Of a DNA stretch of 64,000 nt, positions 47,562 to 60,401 are shown in pieces. Position 1 is the first letter of the stretch. Each line of letters starts with the position of its first letter. Source of the DNA: Sclerotinia nivalis. Lineage: Eukaryota > Ascomycota > Leotiomycetes > Helotiales > Sclerotiniaceae. The position numbers and the translations under genes are program-made. The DNA is taken from contig JAPEIS010000014.1 in assembly GCA_029531795.1 (NCBI GenBank), positions 1,426,001-1,490,000 on the forward strand, read 5' to 3'. The notes beneath the pieces are model-generated. The model ran no database searches and was not told the DNA's origin. It saw nothing but the letters and a program-made list of their open reading frames with translations.

Positions 47562-48381
47562 GTATCCCTTCCTCAAGAAATTCATTTGACTTTAAATGGG
47601 CATTAAAAAATAAAGAAAAATAAAGAAAAAATATAGATCTTTTTCCTCAATTAGATTTCTAAATAAAAAATGTGTGATATCTCTTAATGATATTATATCT
47701 CTTATTACTATAATATGTAATATACCTTTAAGTGAAACGAACAATTTTGATATAAGTGGATTTTTGTAGAATGGGTGTAGTAATTGCACTGTATGACTCT
47801 GATTGCAAATTCTGTGGTTCCGGTTGCAATATAGTAGTGTTGGGGTGCTTTAGGATTTAAGCTAGTAGCCCTGGTTTTTTTGGATGAAAGTGATGATATT
47901 CGATAAAAACCTTCTCGTTATCCTTTAAATCATTAGTTGATTGCCAAATTGGTGTGTAGTGTTTTTATTTGATTAAATAATAATGGTTATCTTTATTATA
48001 ATTATTTAGAACTCTTTCAAATATCTATTTCTAAATAGATTCATTTTTATCATTATTTCGTTCTAAAATTCTGTTTTGTATAGTTAGGGATTCTGATTTG
48101 TTAATTGTTGTTTGAGCTGGGAAGTGAGGATTAGTATAAGTTAGAAGTAGAAAAAAATGATAGAAAATAGGGAAGATTTTAATATTTTTAGGTAATTGAA
48201 TAAAACAAGTATGAGGATAAACTTTGATAATTTTGTAAGGGCCGATTTATTTATTATTTAGCTTTTTTGTTTTGTATGAAGTCTTTATATTTTTGGTATT
48301 GATAAAAACTTTCTGATTAGTTGTATAATGAAATGAGTCAAAATGGTGGTGGTTAGTATAGTTCTTATAAATAGCAATTGT

Positions 48382-49480
48382 TTATTGTATAAGAGTATAA
48401 AGTTGTTTTAAGATATGTTTTATGTAATCTATGGTTTTATTATTTTTAAAGAATTTTTGTTTTTGTGTTAGAGTTATATCCGATGGATAAGGTTTATTAA
48501 GTTCAATGTTTAAGTATGGATTAAAGCTGTAATTGGCGAAGAAAGGTAAGTAATTAGTTGTTTCAGAGATCAAATTATTGGATGCAAATTTGGTTAAGAG
48601 TAATTAATCTAATTAATTGTTTTGATGATAATTAACAAAAGTTTATAAATATTGTTTCAGAATCGAGTTAATATATTCAATCTAATTATCTATTTGAAGA
48701 TAAAAAGCTGAAGAATGTTTTAAGGTAATTTTTAATCGTTTTGAGAGTTGTGATTAGAATTTTGATACGAATTGTATTTCCTGATCGGAAATGATATTAT
48801 TTGGAAATCTATGAAATGTATAGATATAATTGATAAAAGCATCGATTAGTTTCTTTATTGTTAGTGTATGTGTATCGATGAAATGTTTCATTTTAATTAG
48901 CCTGTAGATTACTATCAAGATATATTTATAGGTAGAATTATAATGAGTGTAATTTGGGAGCGGTGTAATATAGTCGATTGAGATATTAGATTATATGCGA
49001 AAAGGGATAGGCAGTGGTTTCAAAAATCTGGGAGGCATTGATTTGGACGATTTGGTGCGAGTACAAAGTTCGTAGATCTTTATGTAGAATACGATCTCTA
49101 AGTGTATGTTAGGTTATTAGTATGTACAAGAGACAAGATCGATCGTTTTAGTTCGATTAGGATGGTTGATAGAATTAAAAGAATGAATTCGATAGATAAT
49201 TTAGAGTTTGAATTTATCATCTAATGGAATTTAAATCTTATCCCAATAATAAATTCTATTATTTTGGGTCGAACAATCTTGTATAGCGATTCAAAGAGTT
49301 TTACAATGCTCTTTTAATCATTTAATCATCGATAAATCGTTAAGAGCAAAGATAAGTTGATTTACGATATCAGATCTATTATACGCTGCATCGATTAAAG
49401 TATCAATTGGTTAATCATAGAATGGTACTATTGTTTTTACTAATGCCAAATTGATATACCCAATCAAATCCTTATAAAGG
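48382..49480 (-). pseudogene. Integrase remnant of copy 2
   Basis: Minus-strand text matching the copy 3 integrase, for example the segment ETTNYLPFFANYSFNPYL at 48382-48573 and the region reading ADLKDLIGYINL-like text near 49440. Internal stops break it. Confidence 0.75.
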
Positions 49481-50029
49481 TCATCATCAAAACGACCTTG
49501 AGGGAAAACAATACATTCTCGATTCTTTAGACGTTTATCGTTTGGATCAAAATGATACAGTTGATCTTCGTGTTTTCTATTTAGTATGTTTGATCGAATA
49601 ACTTTATTTTTTGATCGATAGATTATATGGAAATTATATTGAGATAGAAATTCAAATTATTATATTTATTGTTGATTGAAAGCTTTTATAATTATAAAAT
49701 ATTCGAAGTTCTTATGATCAATAAGAATCTCGAATTCTTTTTATAAGCCTTGAAACTTTAGGCACTATTCTTCCATTGTTTTGATAATAATAAATAATTC
49801 TTTGTTGTAGATCTTATAATTGCATTCCGTTGTTATATACTTAGATAAAAAGTAAACGATTAAATGTAAAACATTATTATTATCATATTGTAAGAGAACT
49901 CCTCCTGAAGCTCAATCGAAAGTATCGGTTTCCAAAACAGTTTTCCGCTTGTAATCAAAGTATACCAAAACCGGTGTTATTGTGAAAGTTCTTTTTAAAA
50001 TGTTAAAAACTTTTGTATGATTTATAATT

Positions 50030-50700
50030 CAATTCTATATAATATTCTTCTGTAAAAGGTTGTTAAGAGAACGACAAATCTTTGAAAAATCTTTTATAAA
50101 ATATCGATAGAAATTGATGAAACCGAGAAATCGTTGTAAATCCTTTATATATAAAAGTAATTCCCAAAATGTAATAGTTGTGATTTTTTCTTGATCCATT
50201 TTGATGTTTTCGGTTGTAATGATAAAACCCAAATACTTTGTCTTTATGATTTCAAACTCGCATTTGTTAATATCAATTTGTAATCCAGCATCTATTAACT
50301 TTTGAATTATTTAGCAGATATGCTTTTTATACTCTACAGGATTATCGGAATAGATTAGGATGTTATCGAGATATATAATACAATACTTATCCAACTTGTT
50401 GAAAAGTGTATAATTGATATAATATTGGAACAATACAAATACATTGCAAAAACCAAAAAGTATAATCAAAGATTCAAAAAGACCAAAACGAATAATGAAT
50501 ACAATTTTCTATTTATTTTCTTCAGCGATTCGCAATTTGTTGAACGCTGCAATGATATCAAGTTTGGTATAAATTTTTGTATTACAAAAAGCATCCAGCG
50601 TTTCGCAAACGATAGATAATGAATAACGATTCTTTATAATAATATTATTTAGTCCTCAATAATCTTGACAAATGCGGACCCCCCTTTTTGATTTGATAGT
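50030..50700 (-). pseudogene. Reverse transcriptase remnant of copy 2
   Basis: The fragment at 50035-50232 (LQRFLGFINFYRYFIKDFSK) is the end of RT and the start of the connection domain. Reversed text upstream to about 50700 matches the copy 3 RT, with stops. Confidence 0.78.
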
Positions 50701-53012
50701 CAATAGTAAAGGAGAAGTATACTACAATCTCGATTCCTGAATGAACTCTTTGGAAAGATTATCATTAAGTTATTTGTATATTATTATTAATTTTATTAAC
50801 GATAAAAGATGGTTTTTGAAATAAGATGGCTTTTTATTAGATATCAATTCAATTTTGTAATCCTAGATTCAGCGAAGCAGCAACTTATTTGTATAATGTA
50901 GAAGAAAGGCAGAAAGTTTGTCTTATAATTATATAAGAAGCCTTTGTTGTATTTGATTATTATTAAGGGGAGATTTACCAGTTAAAAATTTGTCGATATC
51001 AGCTTTAGAGATTTTTTGCAAATAAAGTAGTTTGTAATAATCGTATATAAAATTATAAAATTATAATGGGGTTCTAAAGAGTATCTTTGTTATATTGCTT
51101 TGTCTTTATAAAATCGATCGAAAATCCCTTTTTGTAAATGTCGAGGATAATGTAGTTTATTATAAATAATCTTGTTCAATAGTTTTCTGTACAGTATCTA
51201 ATTCATTTTATATCAATCGGATAACCCGAATGTTATCTTGTTGACAAAACGAAACAAAACTAGAAGTTTGCAATCAATGAATATCATCTATATTTGGGCT
51301 TGTATCTTTGTAAATAAGTATAAAGAGTTCTCTAACAAAAAATGGGGGCAAATGGTTTTTTGGATTGTGAATAGATCGATACCGATTTGCAATCTTTAAA
51401 ATCGATTTTGGATATAAACAATTGGGAATCATCTATACTTGATTATTTGATTCTCCGTAGTACTTTGTTCAATAATGATTCATACCAAATATTAAACCCT
51501 ATTAAAATTCAAGGTCAATAGAAGAATCATTAGATTATAATATGTAATCTTCATTTGATATTTTTTCAATAGAAGGTTTTTTATAAAAAGTTCTTTTAAA
51601 AGTAGAAAGTATTTGAATAAATGAATAATTGATATCGTTTTTTTAGATAATCTTCGATATATAAAAAACGATATTTATAAACTATATATTTAGCTTTTAT
51701 ATCAGAATCGATAAGGAATTTATTTAAAGATTTGATAATATCAACGATCTATTGTAAAATAACTTTTACTAAATCCTTTTGTTTCTTGATCGGAGATAGA
51801 ATCATTGATACAATAATTGACTTTGAATTATAATATACTAAACAATTGGAAGCACAATAATTTGAAAAGAATATTAAACTTATCTTTGTTCAATTGATAA
51901 TAGAATTATAGTATTGTAACCATAGTAAACCAAAGATTAACAGTATCTTTAATAAAAGCTAAATGATATAAAAGAATCAATACTTATAATAATCCCTTAT
52001 AGTAATTTCTATCACAAAATATTCTGTAATTCTGTCAACGATCTTTCTATTGGCAAATCGGAGTTCATAAAGATGAGGTAAGAGTTATATTTCAATATTG
52101 TATTTAAAAACAAAAGAACGATCAGCAAAGACTTCTTCAGAGTATCCATTATCAATGAAACTTGTAATAATAAAGGGATTTTCATATACAAAGAATATAG
52201 TAGTTTTAACGAATAGAGATTTGCTATTTATAGAATTGAACTATAATAACTTATCTTTATCCATTCCTCGATTTATCTTTTTGCCCTTAATATTCCTTTA
52301 TAAACGATTTTTCGTAAAGATTAATCTTTTCCCCATTCGAGACTTTTTCTTGATTAAACTAGATATAGAAACAACCTCCTCTGATTCGATATAGCCTTAC
52401 TATTATATCTGATTCAGATATTATTAGCTTTATACCCAATTACCAGTATATCCTCCTCGAAATCTATTGCGATTATTATTAAACCTATTGGCACCTCGAA
52501 AAGCCAGAACAACAATATATTGATCGGAGACCAGATTAGTTAAAGCAATAGTATTGCAATTGGAAAAGATATTAACGGAAGTTTATTTGTTAGAAAGAAG
52601 ATTATTATTGATATCATAAATAATATAATAATCAATCTAAAAATGGTTGATTCTATTACAATAATTACAAGAAACTACAGAATTAAACTTCTTTTTTTTA
52701 TTTTGTAAATCCTTTTTCTATTATCCTTTTTGTTTCATTGTATCGAAATCTATAAGGTCATTATTAACAATAAATGTTTTACCAGAATTTTTGTTATAAT
52801 ATTTAGCATTACAAAAATTCTGATTTCAAATAGAGAATTTCTTTTACCAATTATTAATATTGTTAATTATATAGGGATTCGAATCATTAATAACTAAAGT
52901 TCGAAAAAGGATTATAACCTTTTGCTTCATTACGTTAATAATCTTGTGATCAGATTTGTAACAAAAGTTAGCAAGATAAAACAATATAAAGAAGAAAACC
53001 GAAAAGGATTTC

Positions 53013-53175
53013 TGTTACGGGTTCATCTCCCTTCACTTGTACATGATCATGTGTGCCTTAGGCACACATGCATACACTCACTTCTATATAGTCAGGTCAC
53101 CTCCTTGACCTTCTTCTCCTCCTCGTAGTACAACAATAGATCAAACCTACACATACCTTTTCCTTTATCGTGATA
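53013..53175 (+). repeat. 5' LTR of copy 3 (163 bp)
   Basis: It begins TGTTACGGG and ends GTGATA. The 23-bp palindrome seen in copy 1 is perfect here at 53048-53070. The LTR is little mutated. Confidence 0.92.
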
Positions 53176-53455
53176 GTTTGTATTATTCTTTCAAAGGCTC
53201 CGTTACTTTACAAAATGATCTGGCCTTGTCAAATCATCTACAGGTTTTTGTATCTGTTTTCGATTGCTTTCGTGTCGTCATAACTCGCCTACTTTTGTGT
53301 AATCGCATTTCTTATCTGCTTTTGCGCAGCTTCTGATCCCTAATTGCTTTTGTACGATCGTATTTATTTGCAGGCTTTTGTATCTGTTTTTGATTGCTTT
53401 TGTACAATCGCAAATTCCTTATCGATTACTTTGTACAATTATAATTCTTTTTATA

Positions 53456-54460
53456 ATGGCTTCCGGTTCTACATCCACTAATAATGCGACTCCTATTTCT
53501 ATCGAAGGAATTCGTACCGAAATCCAACGAGTCTTCGGCCAATGGCCTACTATTATACAAATCCTAGCAGAATTGGATACTCCAATAACACCAAACCTCG
53601 CTACCGATCCTAACGAACAAACTGTTTATTTGAATTATATTTTCTTTATCATCGAAAATCGCTTTACTATTCAAACTACCCATATTGCTATTCAAACAAA
53701 TAAGATCGAGAAATTCAAAACGGAAAATATCGAGCTTCTTCGCATTCTAATCGGCAAACAAGCTCAATTGAACACCGATAATGCTATCATTAACCAGAAA
53801 CCGACCACTCCCTACCAAATTCAAAAAGATCCGTTCGTTTTTAAAGACGAAAGATCTAATATTCTTGTCCGACAAAAGAACTATCAATCCTAGAAATTGG
53901 ATTTGCAACTCTATTGAATAATCGATTCATAACTTTTTGCCTCCGAACAAAAGAAAATTAGCTATACTATTAATCTTCTCGATAATCAAACACGATAAAA
54001 ATGTATTACGGATATCACTAGATTCGTTGACGATCCTACTTGCTTCGATTCTGCTATTTCGTTTTTGGCCAAATTAAACAAATTATATATCTTTGTGGAT
54101 ATCGAAAAGGAAGCCTCGTTCAAATTCGATAAGTTTTCTATAGATCCAAAAGAATCCTTTTCGGTTTTCTTTTCTACATTGTCTCATTTTGCTAACTCTT
54201 GCTACAAGTCTGATCGCGAGATTGTTAATACAATGAAACAAAAGATTACAGTCCCTCTTCGAACTTTAGTCATTGATGATTCGAACCCTTGCACAATCGA
54301 CAATGTTGATGATTGGCAAAAGAAATTCTCTATTTGGAGTTAGAATCTTTGTAACGCTAAGTATTATAACAAAAATTCTAGTAAAGCATTTGTTGCTGAT
54401 AATAACTCTATAGATTTTGATACAATAAAACAAAAAGGATAATAGAAAAAGGATCTGCAA
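53456..54460 (+). pseudogene. gag of copy 3
   Basis: It starts at ATG 53456 (MASGSTSTNNATP) and is open to a stop near 53893, after a helix-rich capsid-like stretch. A second open piece (54065-54343) continues the protein after stops. A zinc-knuckle-like Cys/His remnant lies near 54490-54560. Stops are of the TAA/TAG kind, matching Gln/Trp loss. Confidence 0.82.
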
Positions 54461-54898
54461 AATAAAAAAAAAAAAATTTAATCCTATAGTTTCTTACAAT
54501 TATTGTAATAGAATCGACCATCTTCAAATTAATTATTATACTATTTATAATATCAATAGTAATCTTCTTTTTAGGAAATAAACTCTCGTTAATATCTTTT
54601 CCAATTGTAATATTATTGCTTTAACTAATCCGGCCTTTGATCAATACACTACTGTTCCGGCTTTTCGAAATGCCAATAGATTTAATAATAATCGCAATGG
54701 ATTTCGAGAAGGATATACTGGTAATTGGATACAAAGCCAACAACATTTGAATTAAGCACAATAGCAAGGCTATATCGAGCTAGAAAAGGTTGTCTCTATA
54801 CCCAGTTCAGTCAAGGAAAATCCCAAACAGGGAAAAGATTAATCTCTACGAAAAATCGCTTGTAGAGGAATACTAAAGGCAAAAAGATAAATCGAGGA

Positions 54899-55183
54899 AT
54901 GGATAAAGATAAATCATTGCAGTTCAATTCTATGAATAGCAAATCTCTACTTATTAAAGCCATTATGTTCTTTGTATATGAAAATCCCTTTATTGTTACA
55001 AATCTCATTGATAGTAGATACTCTGGAGAAGCCTTTGCTGATTATTCTTTTGCTTCCAAATATAATATTGAAATACAATTCTTACCTCACCTTTGCGAAC
55101 TCCGATTTGCCGATGGAAAGGTTGCCAATAGAATTACAGAATATTTTGTAATGGAAATCGCTATAGAGGATTATTATAAATAT
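54899..55183 (+). pseudogene. Aspartic protease region of copy 3
   Basis: The 95-aa open piece includes NLIDSRYSGEAFADYSF, a retropepsin active-site segment in which the Gly of the DSG triad has become Arg and a following Cys is probably Tyr. Both are G-to-A changes. It ends YYKY with a stop. Confidence 0.78.
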
Positions 55184-56314
55184 TGATTCTTTTATATCAT
55201 CTAGCTTTTATCAAAGATACTATTAATCTTTAATTTACTATAATTACAACGCTACAATTCTACTATTAATTGAACGGAAATAAATTTAATATTCTCTTCA
55301 AACTACTGCGCTTCCAATTGTTTAACGTATCATAATTCAGAGCCAGTTACTGTATCAACAATTCTATTTCCGATCAAGAAACAAAAGAATTTAGCAAAAG
55401 TTATTCTACAATAGATCGTTGATACTATCAAATCTTTAAATAAATTCCTTATCGATCCTGATATAAAAACTAAATGTATAATTTATAAATACTGTTTTTT
55501 ATATATCGAGGATTGTCCAAAGGACGATATCGATTGTTCATTTATTCAAATGCTTTCTATTTTTAAAAGAACTTCTTATAAAAAACCTTCTATTGAAGAA
55601 ATACCAAATGAAGATTATATATTACAATCTAACAATTCTTCTATTGATCTCGAATTTCAATAAGGTTTAATGTCTGATATGAATCATTATCAAACAAAGC
55701 ACTATAGAGAATCAAATAATCAAGTATAGATGATTCCCAATTGTTTATATCCAAAATCGATCTTAAAGATTGCAGATCGGTATCGGTTTATTCATAATCC
55801 AAAAAACCGTTTGCCTTTGTTTTCTATTAAAGAACTCTTTATATCTATTTACAAAGATATAAGTTTAAATATAGATGATATTCGTTGATTGCAAGTTTCT
55901 AATTTTGTTTCGTTTTGTCAACAAGATAACGTTCGGGTTATCCGATTGATATAGGATGAATTGGATGTTATACAGAAAACTGTTAAGCAAGATTATCTGC
56001 GATAGGCTATGTTATCCTCGATATTCACAGAAAGGGATTTTCGATTGATTTTACAAGGGCAAGGCAATATAACAGAGATGCTTTCTAGAACCTTATCGCA
56101 ACTTCATGATTTTATATACGATTGTTACAAGCCATTCCATTTGCGAAAAGTCTTTAAAGCTGATATTGATAAATTTTTAACTGGCAAACCTCCCTTTAAT
56201 GACGATCAAATACAACAAAAGCTTTCTATATGATTACAAGACAAACTTCCTGCCTTCTTCCTATGTTATACAGATAAATTATCGCTTCGTCAAATCTGGA
56301 ATTACAAAATTGAA

Positions 56315-56998
56315 TTGATATTTAGTAAAAAGCTATCTTATTTCAAAAACCGCTCTTTATCGTCAATAGAGTTGATAATAGTACATAAATGGCTTGATGA
56401 TAATCTTTCCAAAAAATTCATTTGGAAATCGAAATCGCAATATGCCTCTTCTTTGTTATTGATTGTCAAACCGGGAAGGGGGGTCTGCATTTGTCAAGAT
56501 TATCGAAGACTAAATAATGTTATTATAAAGAATTGTTATCCATTACCTATCATTCGCGAAATGCTAGATACTCTTTGCAATACAAAAATTTACACCAAGC
56601 TTAATATCATTGCAATGTTCAACAAATTACGAATTGCCGAAGGGGATGAATGGAAAATTGTATTCATTATTTGTTTTGGTCTTTTTGAATTTCTGATTAT
56701 ACCTTTCGATCTCTACAATATACTTGTATCGTTTCAATATTATATCAATTATACACTTTTCGACGAATTGGACAAGTATTATATTGTATATCTCGATGAC
56801 ATTCTAATCTATTCTGATAATCCTGTAGAGTATAAAGAGTATATCTGTCAAGTAATTCAAAAATTAATGGATGCTGGATTACAGATTGATATTAATAAAT
56901 ACAAATTCGAAACTATAAAAATAAAGTATTTAGATCTTATTATTACAATTGAAGGTATCGAAATAGATCAAGAAAAGATCATAGTTATTATATTTTAG
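56315..56998 (+). pseudogene. Reverse transcriptase of copy 3
   Basis: A 227-codon open frame holds the RT core: KPGRGVCICQDYRRLNN, then the catalytic YLDDILIYS box, then GLQIDINKYKFET. A TAG at 56996 where copy 2 reads WELLL ends it. The frame has no ATG at a natural protein start because it is part of a pol polyprotein. Confidence 0.9.
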
Positions 56999-57179
56999 GA
57001 ATTGCTTTTATGTGTAAAAGATTTACAACGATTTCTTGGTTTCGTTAATTTCTATCGATGTTTTATAAAAGATTTTTTAAAGATTTGTTGTTCTCTCAAC
57101 GATCTCTTATAGAAGAATATTATATGGGATTGGACTACAGATTATATAAAAGCTTTTGATACTTTAAAAAGAGCTTTCA

Positions 57180-57560
57180 CAATAGCATCGGTTTTGGTAT
57201 ACTTTGATTACAGATAGAAAACTGTTTTGGAAACCGACGCTTCCGATTGAGCTTCAGAAGAAGTTCTTTTGTAATACGATGATGATAACGTTTTGCATCT
57301 AGTTGTTTACTTTTCATTTAAATATACAATAGCGGAATACAATTATGAGATCTACGATAAAGAACTACTCGTTATTATCAAGGCAATGGAAGAATGATGT
57401 TTAGAGTTTTAAGATTCACAAAAGAAGTTCGAGATTTTCATTGATTACAAAAACCTCGAATATTTTATAATTACAAAAGCTTTCAATCAATGACAAATGC
57501 GATAATCTGAATTTCTGTTTCAATATAATTTCTGTATAGTCTATCGATCAGGAAACAAAG
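57180..57560 (+). pseudogene. RNase H remnant of copy 3
   Basis: Text with stops matches the Gypsy RNase H layout: LEVDASD-like start (here changed), [32 protein letters not shown] middle split by stops, and FIDYKNLEYF. Recognition rests on position between RT and integrase and on these fragments. Confidence 0.7.
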
Positions 57561-57601
57561 CTATTCGACCAAATATACTAAATAGAAAACACAAAGATCG
57601 A

Positions 57602-58780
57602 TTGTATCGCTCTGATCCAAATGATGAGTATCTAAAGAATCGAAAACGTGTTGTTCTCCCTCAAGATCGTTTTGATGATGATCTTTATAAGGATTTGATT
57701 GAGTATATCAATTTGGTACCAATGAAGACAATAGTACCACTCCACAACCAATTAATTGATGCCTTAATCGATGCAGCGTATACTAGATCCGATATCGCAG
57801 ATCAACTTATTTTTGTTTTTAATGATCTATCGATGACTAAATGACCAAAAGAGTATCGTAAAACCCTCCGGATCGTTATACAAGATTATTCGGTCCAAAA
57901 TAATAGAATTTACTACCGGGATAAGATTTGAGTTCCATTAGACGATGAACTCAAACTCCAAATTATTTATCGAACTCATTCTTCTGGTTTTGCTAGCTAT
58001 CTTGATCGAACTAAAACGATTGATCTTGTCTCTTGTATATATTGATGGCCTAATATGTATTTGAAGATCGCATCTTATGTGAAGGTCTACGAACTTTGTA
58101 TTCATACCAAATCGTCCAAATCGGCGCCTCCCGGATTTTTGAAATCGCTGCCTGTCCCTTTTCGCATATGGTTTGATATCTCAATCGATTATATTACACT
58201 GTTCCCGGATTGCATTCGTTATAATTCTATCTATAAACATATTTTGATGGTAATCTACAGGCTAACCAAAATGAGACATTTCATCGATACATGTATATTA
58301 ACAATAGAGAAGCTAATCGATACTTTTATCAGCTGTATCTATACGCTTTATAGACTTCCGGACAATATCATTTCCGATCGGGGAACGTAGTTCGTATCAG
58401 GATTCTGGTTACAACTCTCGGAACGGTTAGGAGTTATTTTAAAACATTCTTCAGCTTTTCATCCTTAAATAGATAATCAGATTGAGCATATTAATTCGGT
58501 TCTAGAGCAGTATTTATAAGCTTTTGTTAACTATTATCAAGACGATTGATTGGATTGGCTATTCTTAGCTGAATTTGCATTTAATAATTTGATCTCTGAA
58601 ACAACTAATTATTTGCCTTTCTTCGCCAATTATAGCTTTAATCTATACCTAGGCATTGAATCTAGTAAACCTTGCCCATCGGATATGACTCTAACACAAA
58701 AACGAGAATTCTTTAAAGATAATAGGACTACAGATCATATGGAATGTATCTTAAAGCAACTTCGTGTTTTTGTATAGCAA
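57602..58780 (+). pseudogene. Integrase of copy 3
   Basis: Three open pieces (57602-57844, 58055-58390, 58550-58777) broken by stops. The first is the region before the zinc-binding HHCC domain. The second holds the catalytic core, with FDISIDYI (first Asp) and IISDRGT (second Asp). The third holds the end of the core, AEFAFNN and ETTNYLPFFANY. Confidence 0.85.
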
Positions 58781-58873
58781 ACAGTTGCTACTTATGAGGA
58801 CTATACTAACTGCCACTGCTTTGATTCATTTCGCTATATAATTGATCAGAAAGTCTTTGTCAATATCAAAAAT

Positions 58874-59434
58874 ATGAAGACTTCGTGCAAAGCAAAAAAG
58901 CTAGATAATAAATGGATCGACCCTTACAAGATTATCAAAGTTTATTCTCGTACTTGTCTTGTTCAATTGCCTAAGAATATTAAAATCTTCTCTGTTTTCC
59001 ATTATTCTCTTTTACTTTTAGCTTATACTAATCCTCACTTCCCAATTCAAGCAACGATTAACGAATCAGAATCCCTAACTACACGAGATAGAATTTTGGA
59101 GCGGGACGACGATGAGAATGAGCCTGTTCAGAAATGGATATTTGAAGAAGTTCTAAATAATCACGATAAGGATGGCTATCATTATTTAATCAAATGGAAA
59201 CACTATATACCAACTTGGCAACCAGCTAATGATTTAAAGGGTAACGAGAAGATTCTTATCGAATATCATCGCCTTCATCCAGAAAAGCCAGGGCCGCCAG
59301 TTTGGGTCCTAAAGCATCCCGATACTACTATATTGCAACCGGAACCACAGAATTTGCAATCGGAGTCATATAACGCGATTGTTACACCCATTCTACAAAG
59401 ATCTACTCGCACTAAGATTGTTCGTTTCGCTTAA
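58874..59434 (+). pseudogene. Integrase C-terminus with chromodomain, copy 3
   Basis: An open frame of 186 codons begins with the GPY-like integrase tail (DPYKIIKVYSRTCLVQLP, then FSVFHYSLL). It then has a chromodomain, recognisable from ILERDDDE, then YLIKWKHYIPTWQPANDL and LIEYHRLHP. The aromatic residues (Tyr, Trp, Trp) that cage methyl-lysine in chromodomains are present. The open frame ends with a natural-looking stop. Confidence 0.88.
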
Positions 59435-59588
59435 AGATATATTACATATTATAACAATAAAGGATATAACATCATTAAAGGATATCACATATTTTTTGTT
59501 CAAAAACCTAATTGAGGAAAGAGATCTATATTTTTTCTTTATTTTTCTTTATTTTTTAATACCCATTTAGGATCAAATGGGTTTCTTA

Positions 59589-59600
59589 AGAAGGGGGTAT
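59589..59600 (+). other. Polypurine tract of copy 3
   Basis: AAGAAGGGGG directly precedes the 3' LTR, the normal priming site for plus-strand DNA synthesis in LTR retroelements. Confidence 0.75.
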
Positions 59601-59763
59601 TATTACAGATTCATCTCCTTTCACCTGTATATAATCATATATGCCTTAAGTATATATATATACATTCACTTCTATATAATCAGATCACCTCCTTGACCTT
59701 CTTCCTCTCCTCGTAGTACAACAATAGATCAACCCTACACATACCTTTTCCCTCGTTGTGATA
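59601..59763 (+). repeat. 3' LTR ending the nest (163 bp)
   Basis: It begins TATTACAG and ends GTGATA. It carries many more TG-to-TA and CA-to-TA changes than the 5' LTRs, and the palindrome is destroyed. The five bases after it (CTGAA) match the flank of copy 1 rather than that of copy 3 (ATTTC before 53013). Confidence 0.9.
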
Positions 59764-59996
59764 CTGAATTTGATATAAAAATCGAAGAAACAGTAACTAT
59801 AAATCTATCTTTGTATTCATCAACTCGAAAAGAATTAGTTCCTTTTGTAACCAGAACAATAATTTATTAAAATCTAAAAAAAGAAAACTACAAAATCCGA
59901 TCTCAAAATTAGATTATACTAAAGTAATTGGATCAGATTAATCTCGCTTTAGTTAACTTTATACAAGATGGATTCTCTAATATAAACAATAATAGA
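59764..59996. other. Outside flank of the nest
   Basis: It starts with the right copy of CTGAA (59764-59768). AT-rich unique sequence of 233 bp follows; nothing else was recognised. Confidence 0.5.
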
Positions 59997-60242
59997 TGTT
60001 ACGGGTTCATCTCCCTTCACCTGCACGTGATCATGTGTGCCTTAGGCATACATGTATATACTCACTTCTATATAGTCAGATCACCTCCTTGATCTTCTTC
60101 TTCTTTTTATAGTACAATTATAGATCAACTTTATATATACTTTTTCTTTTATTATAATAATTTATATTATTCTTTCAAAGGCCCTATCACTTTACAAAGT
60201 GATTTGGTCTTGCCAAATCATTTGCAAGTTTTTGTATCTCAT
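59997..60242 (+). mobile_element. Copy 4: 5' LTR plus leader, truncated
   Basis: A 163-bp LTR (59997-60159, beginning TGTTACGGG) is followed by about 80 bp matching the leader of copies 1 and 3 (AAAGTGATTTGGTCTTGCCAAATC). The match ends near 60242, and the sequence passes into unrelated text leading to a minisatellite. The 5' half of the LTR keeps normal GC. Confidence 0.85.
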
Positions 60243-60401
60243 CTGCAAAATATCTACAAAGACAACGATAGGATGTTTAGCTAATCTGGTTAATATATAC
60301 TAACCGGGACAACAGCGGGATAATAGATTAAAGACCTCGATAATAGTATGATAATAGTTATAATAGATTAAGAGTTTCGACAAAAGTTTGACAATAGTGA
60401 T

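Larger units (their letters stand above)
47399..53012 (-). mobile_element. Chromovirus copy 2: reversed copy of the same element, 5' end missing
   Basis: The same element family lies in reverse. Reading from right to left: gag from about 53012, protease near 52000-52200, RT near 50030-50700, RNase H, integrase near 48380-49480, the post-integrase region, then the 3' LTR at 47399-47561. Its 5' LTR and the start of gag are absent: the gag text ends at 53012, exactly where the LTR of copy 3 begins. Stops are frequent in all frames, as in copy 1. Confidence 0.88.
53013..59763 (+). mobile_element. Chromovirus copy 3: full-length Ty3/Gypsy element (6.75 kb)
   Basis: This is the most complete copy: 5' LTR, leader, gag, zinc knuckle, protease, RT, RNase H, integrase, chromodomain, polypurine tract and 3' LTR, all in the order typical of Gypsy elements. 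The C-terminal chromodomain puts it among the chromoviruses, whose integrases target marked chromatin. Stops still interrupt gag and pol, so it is dead, but it has far fewer than copies 1 and 2. It sits inside the gag of copy 2. Confidence 0.92.
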
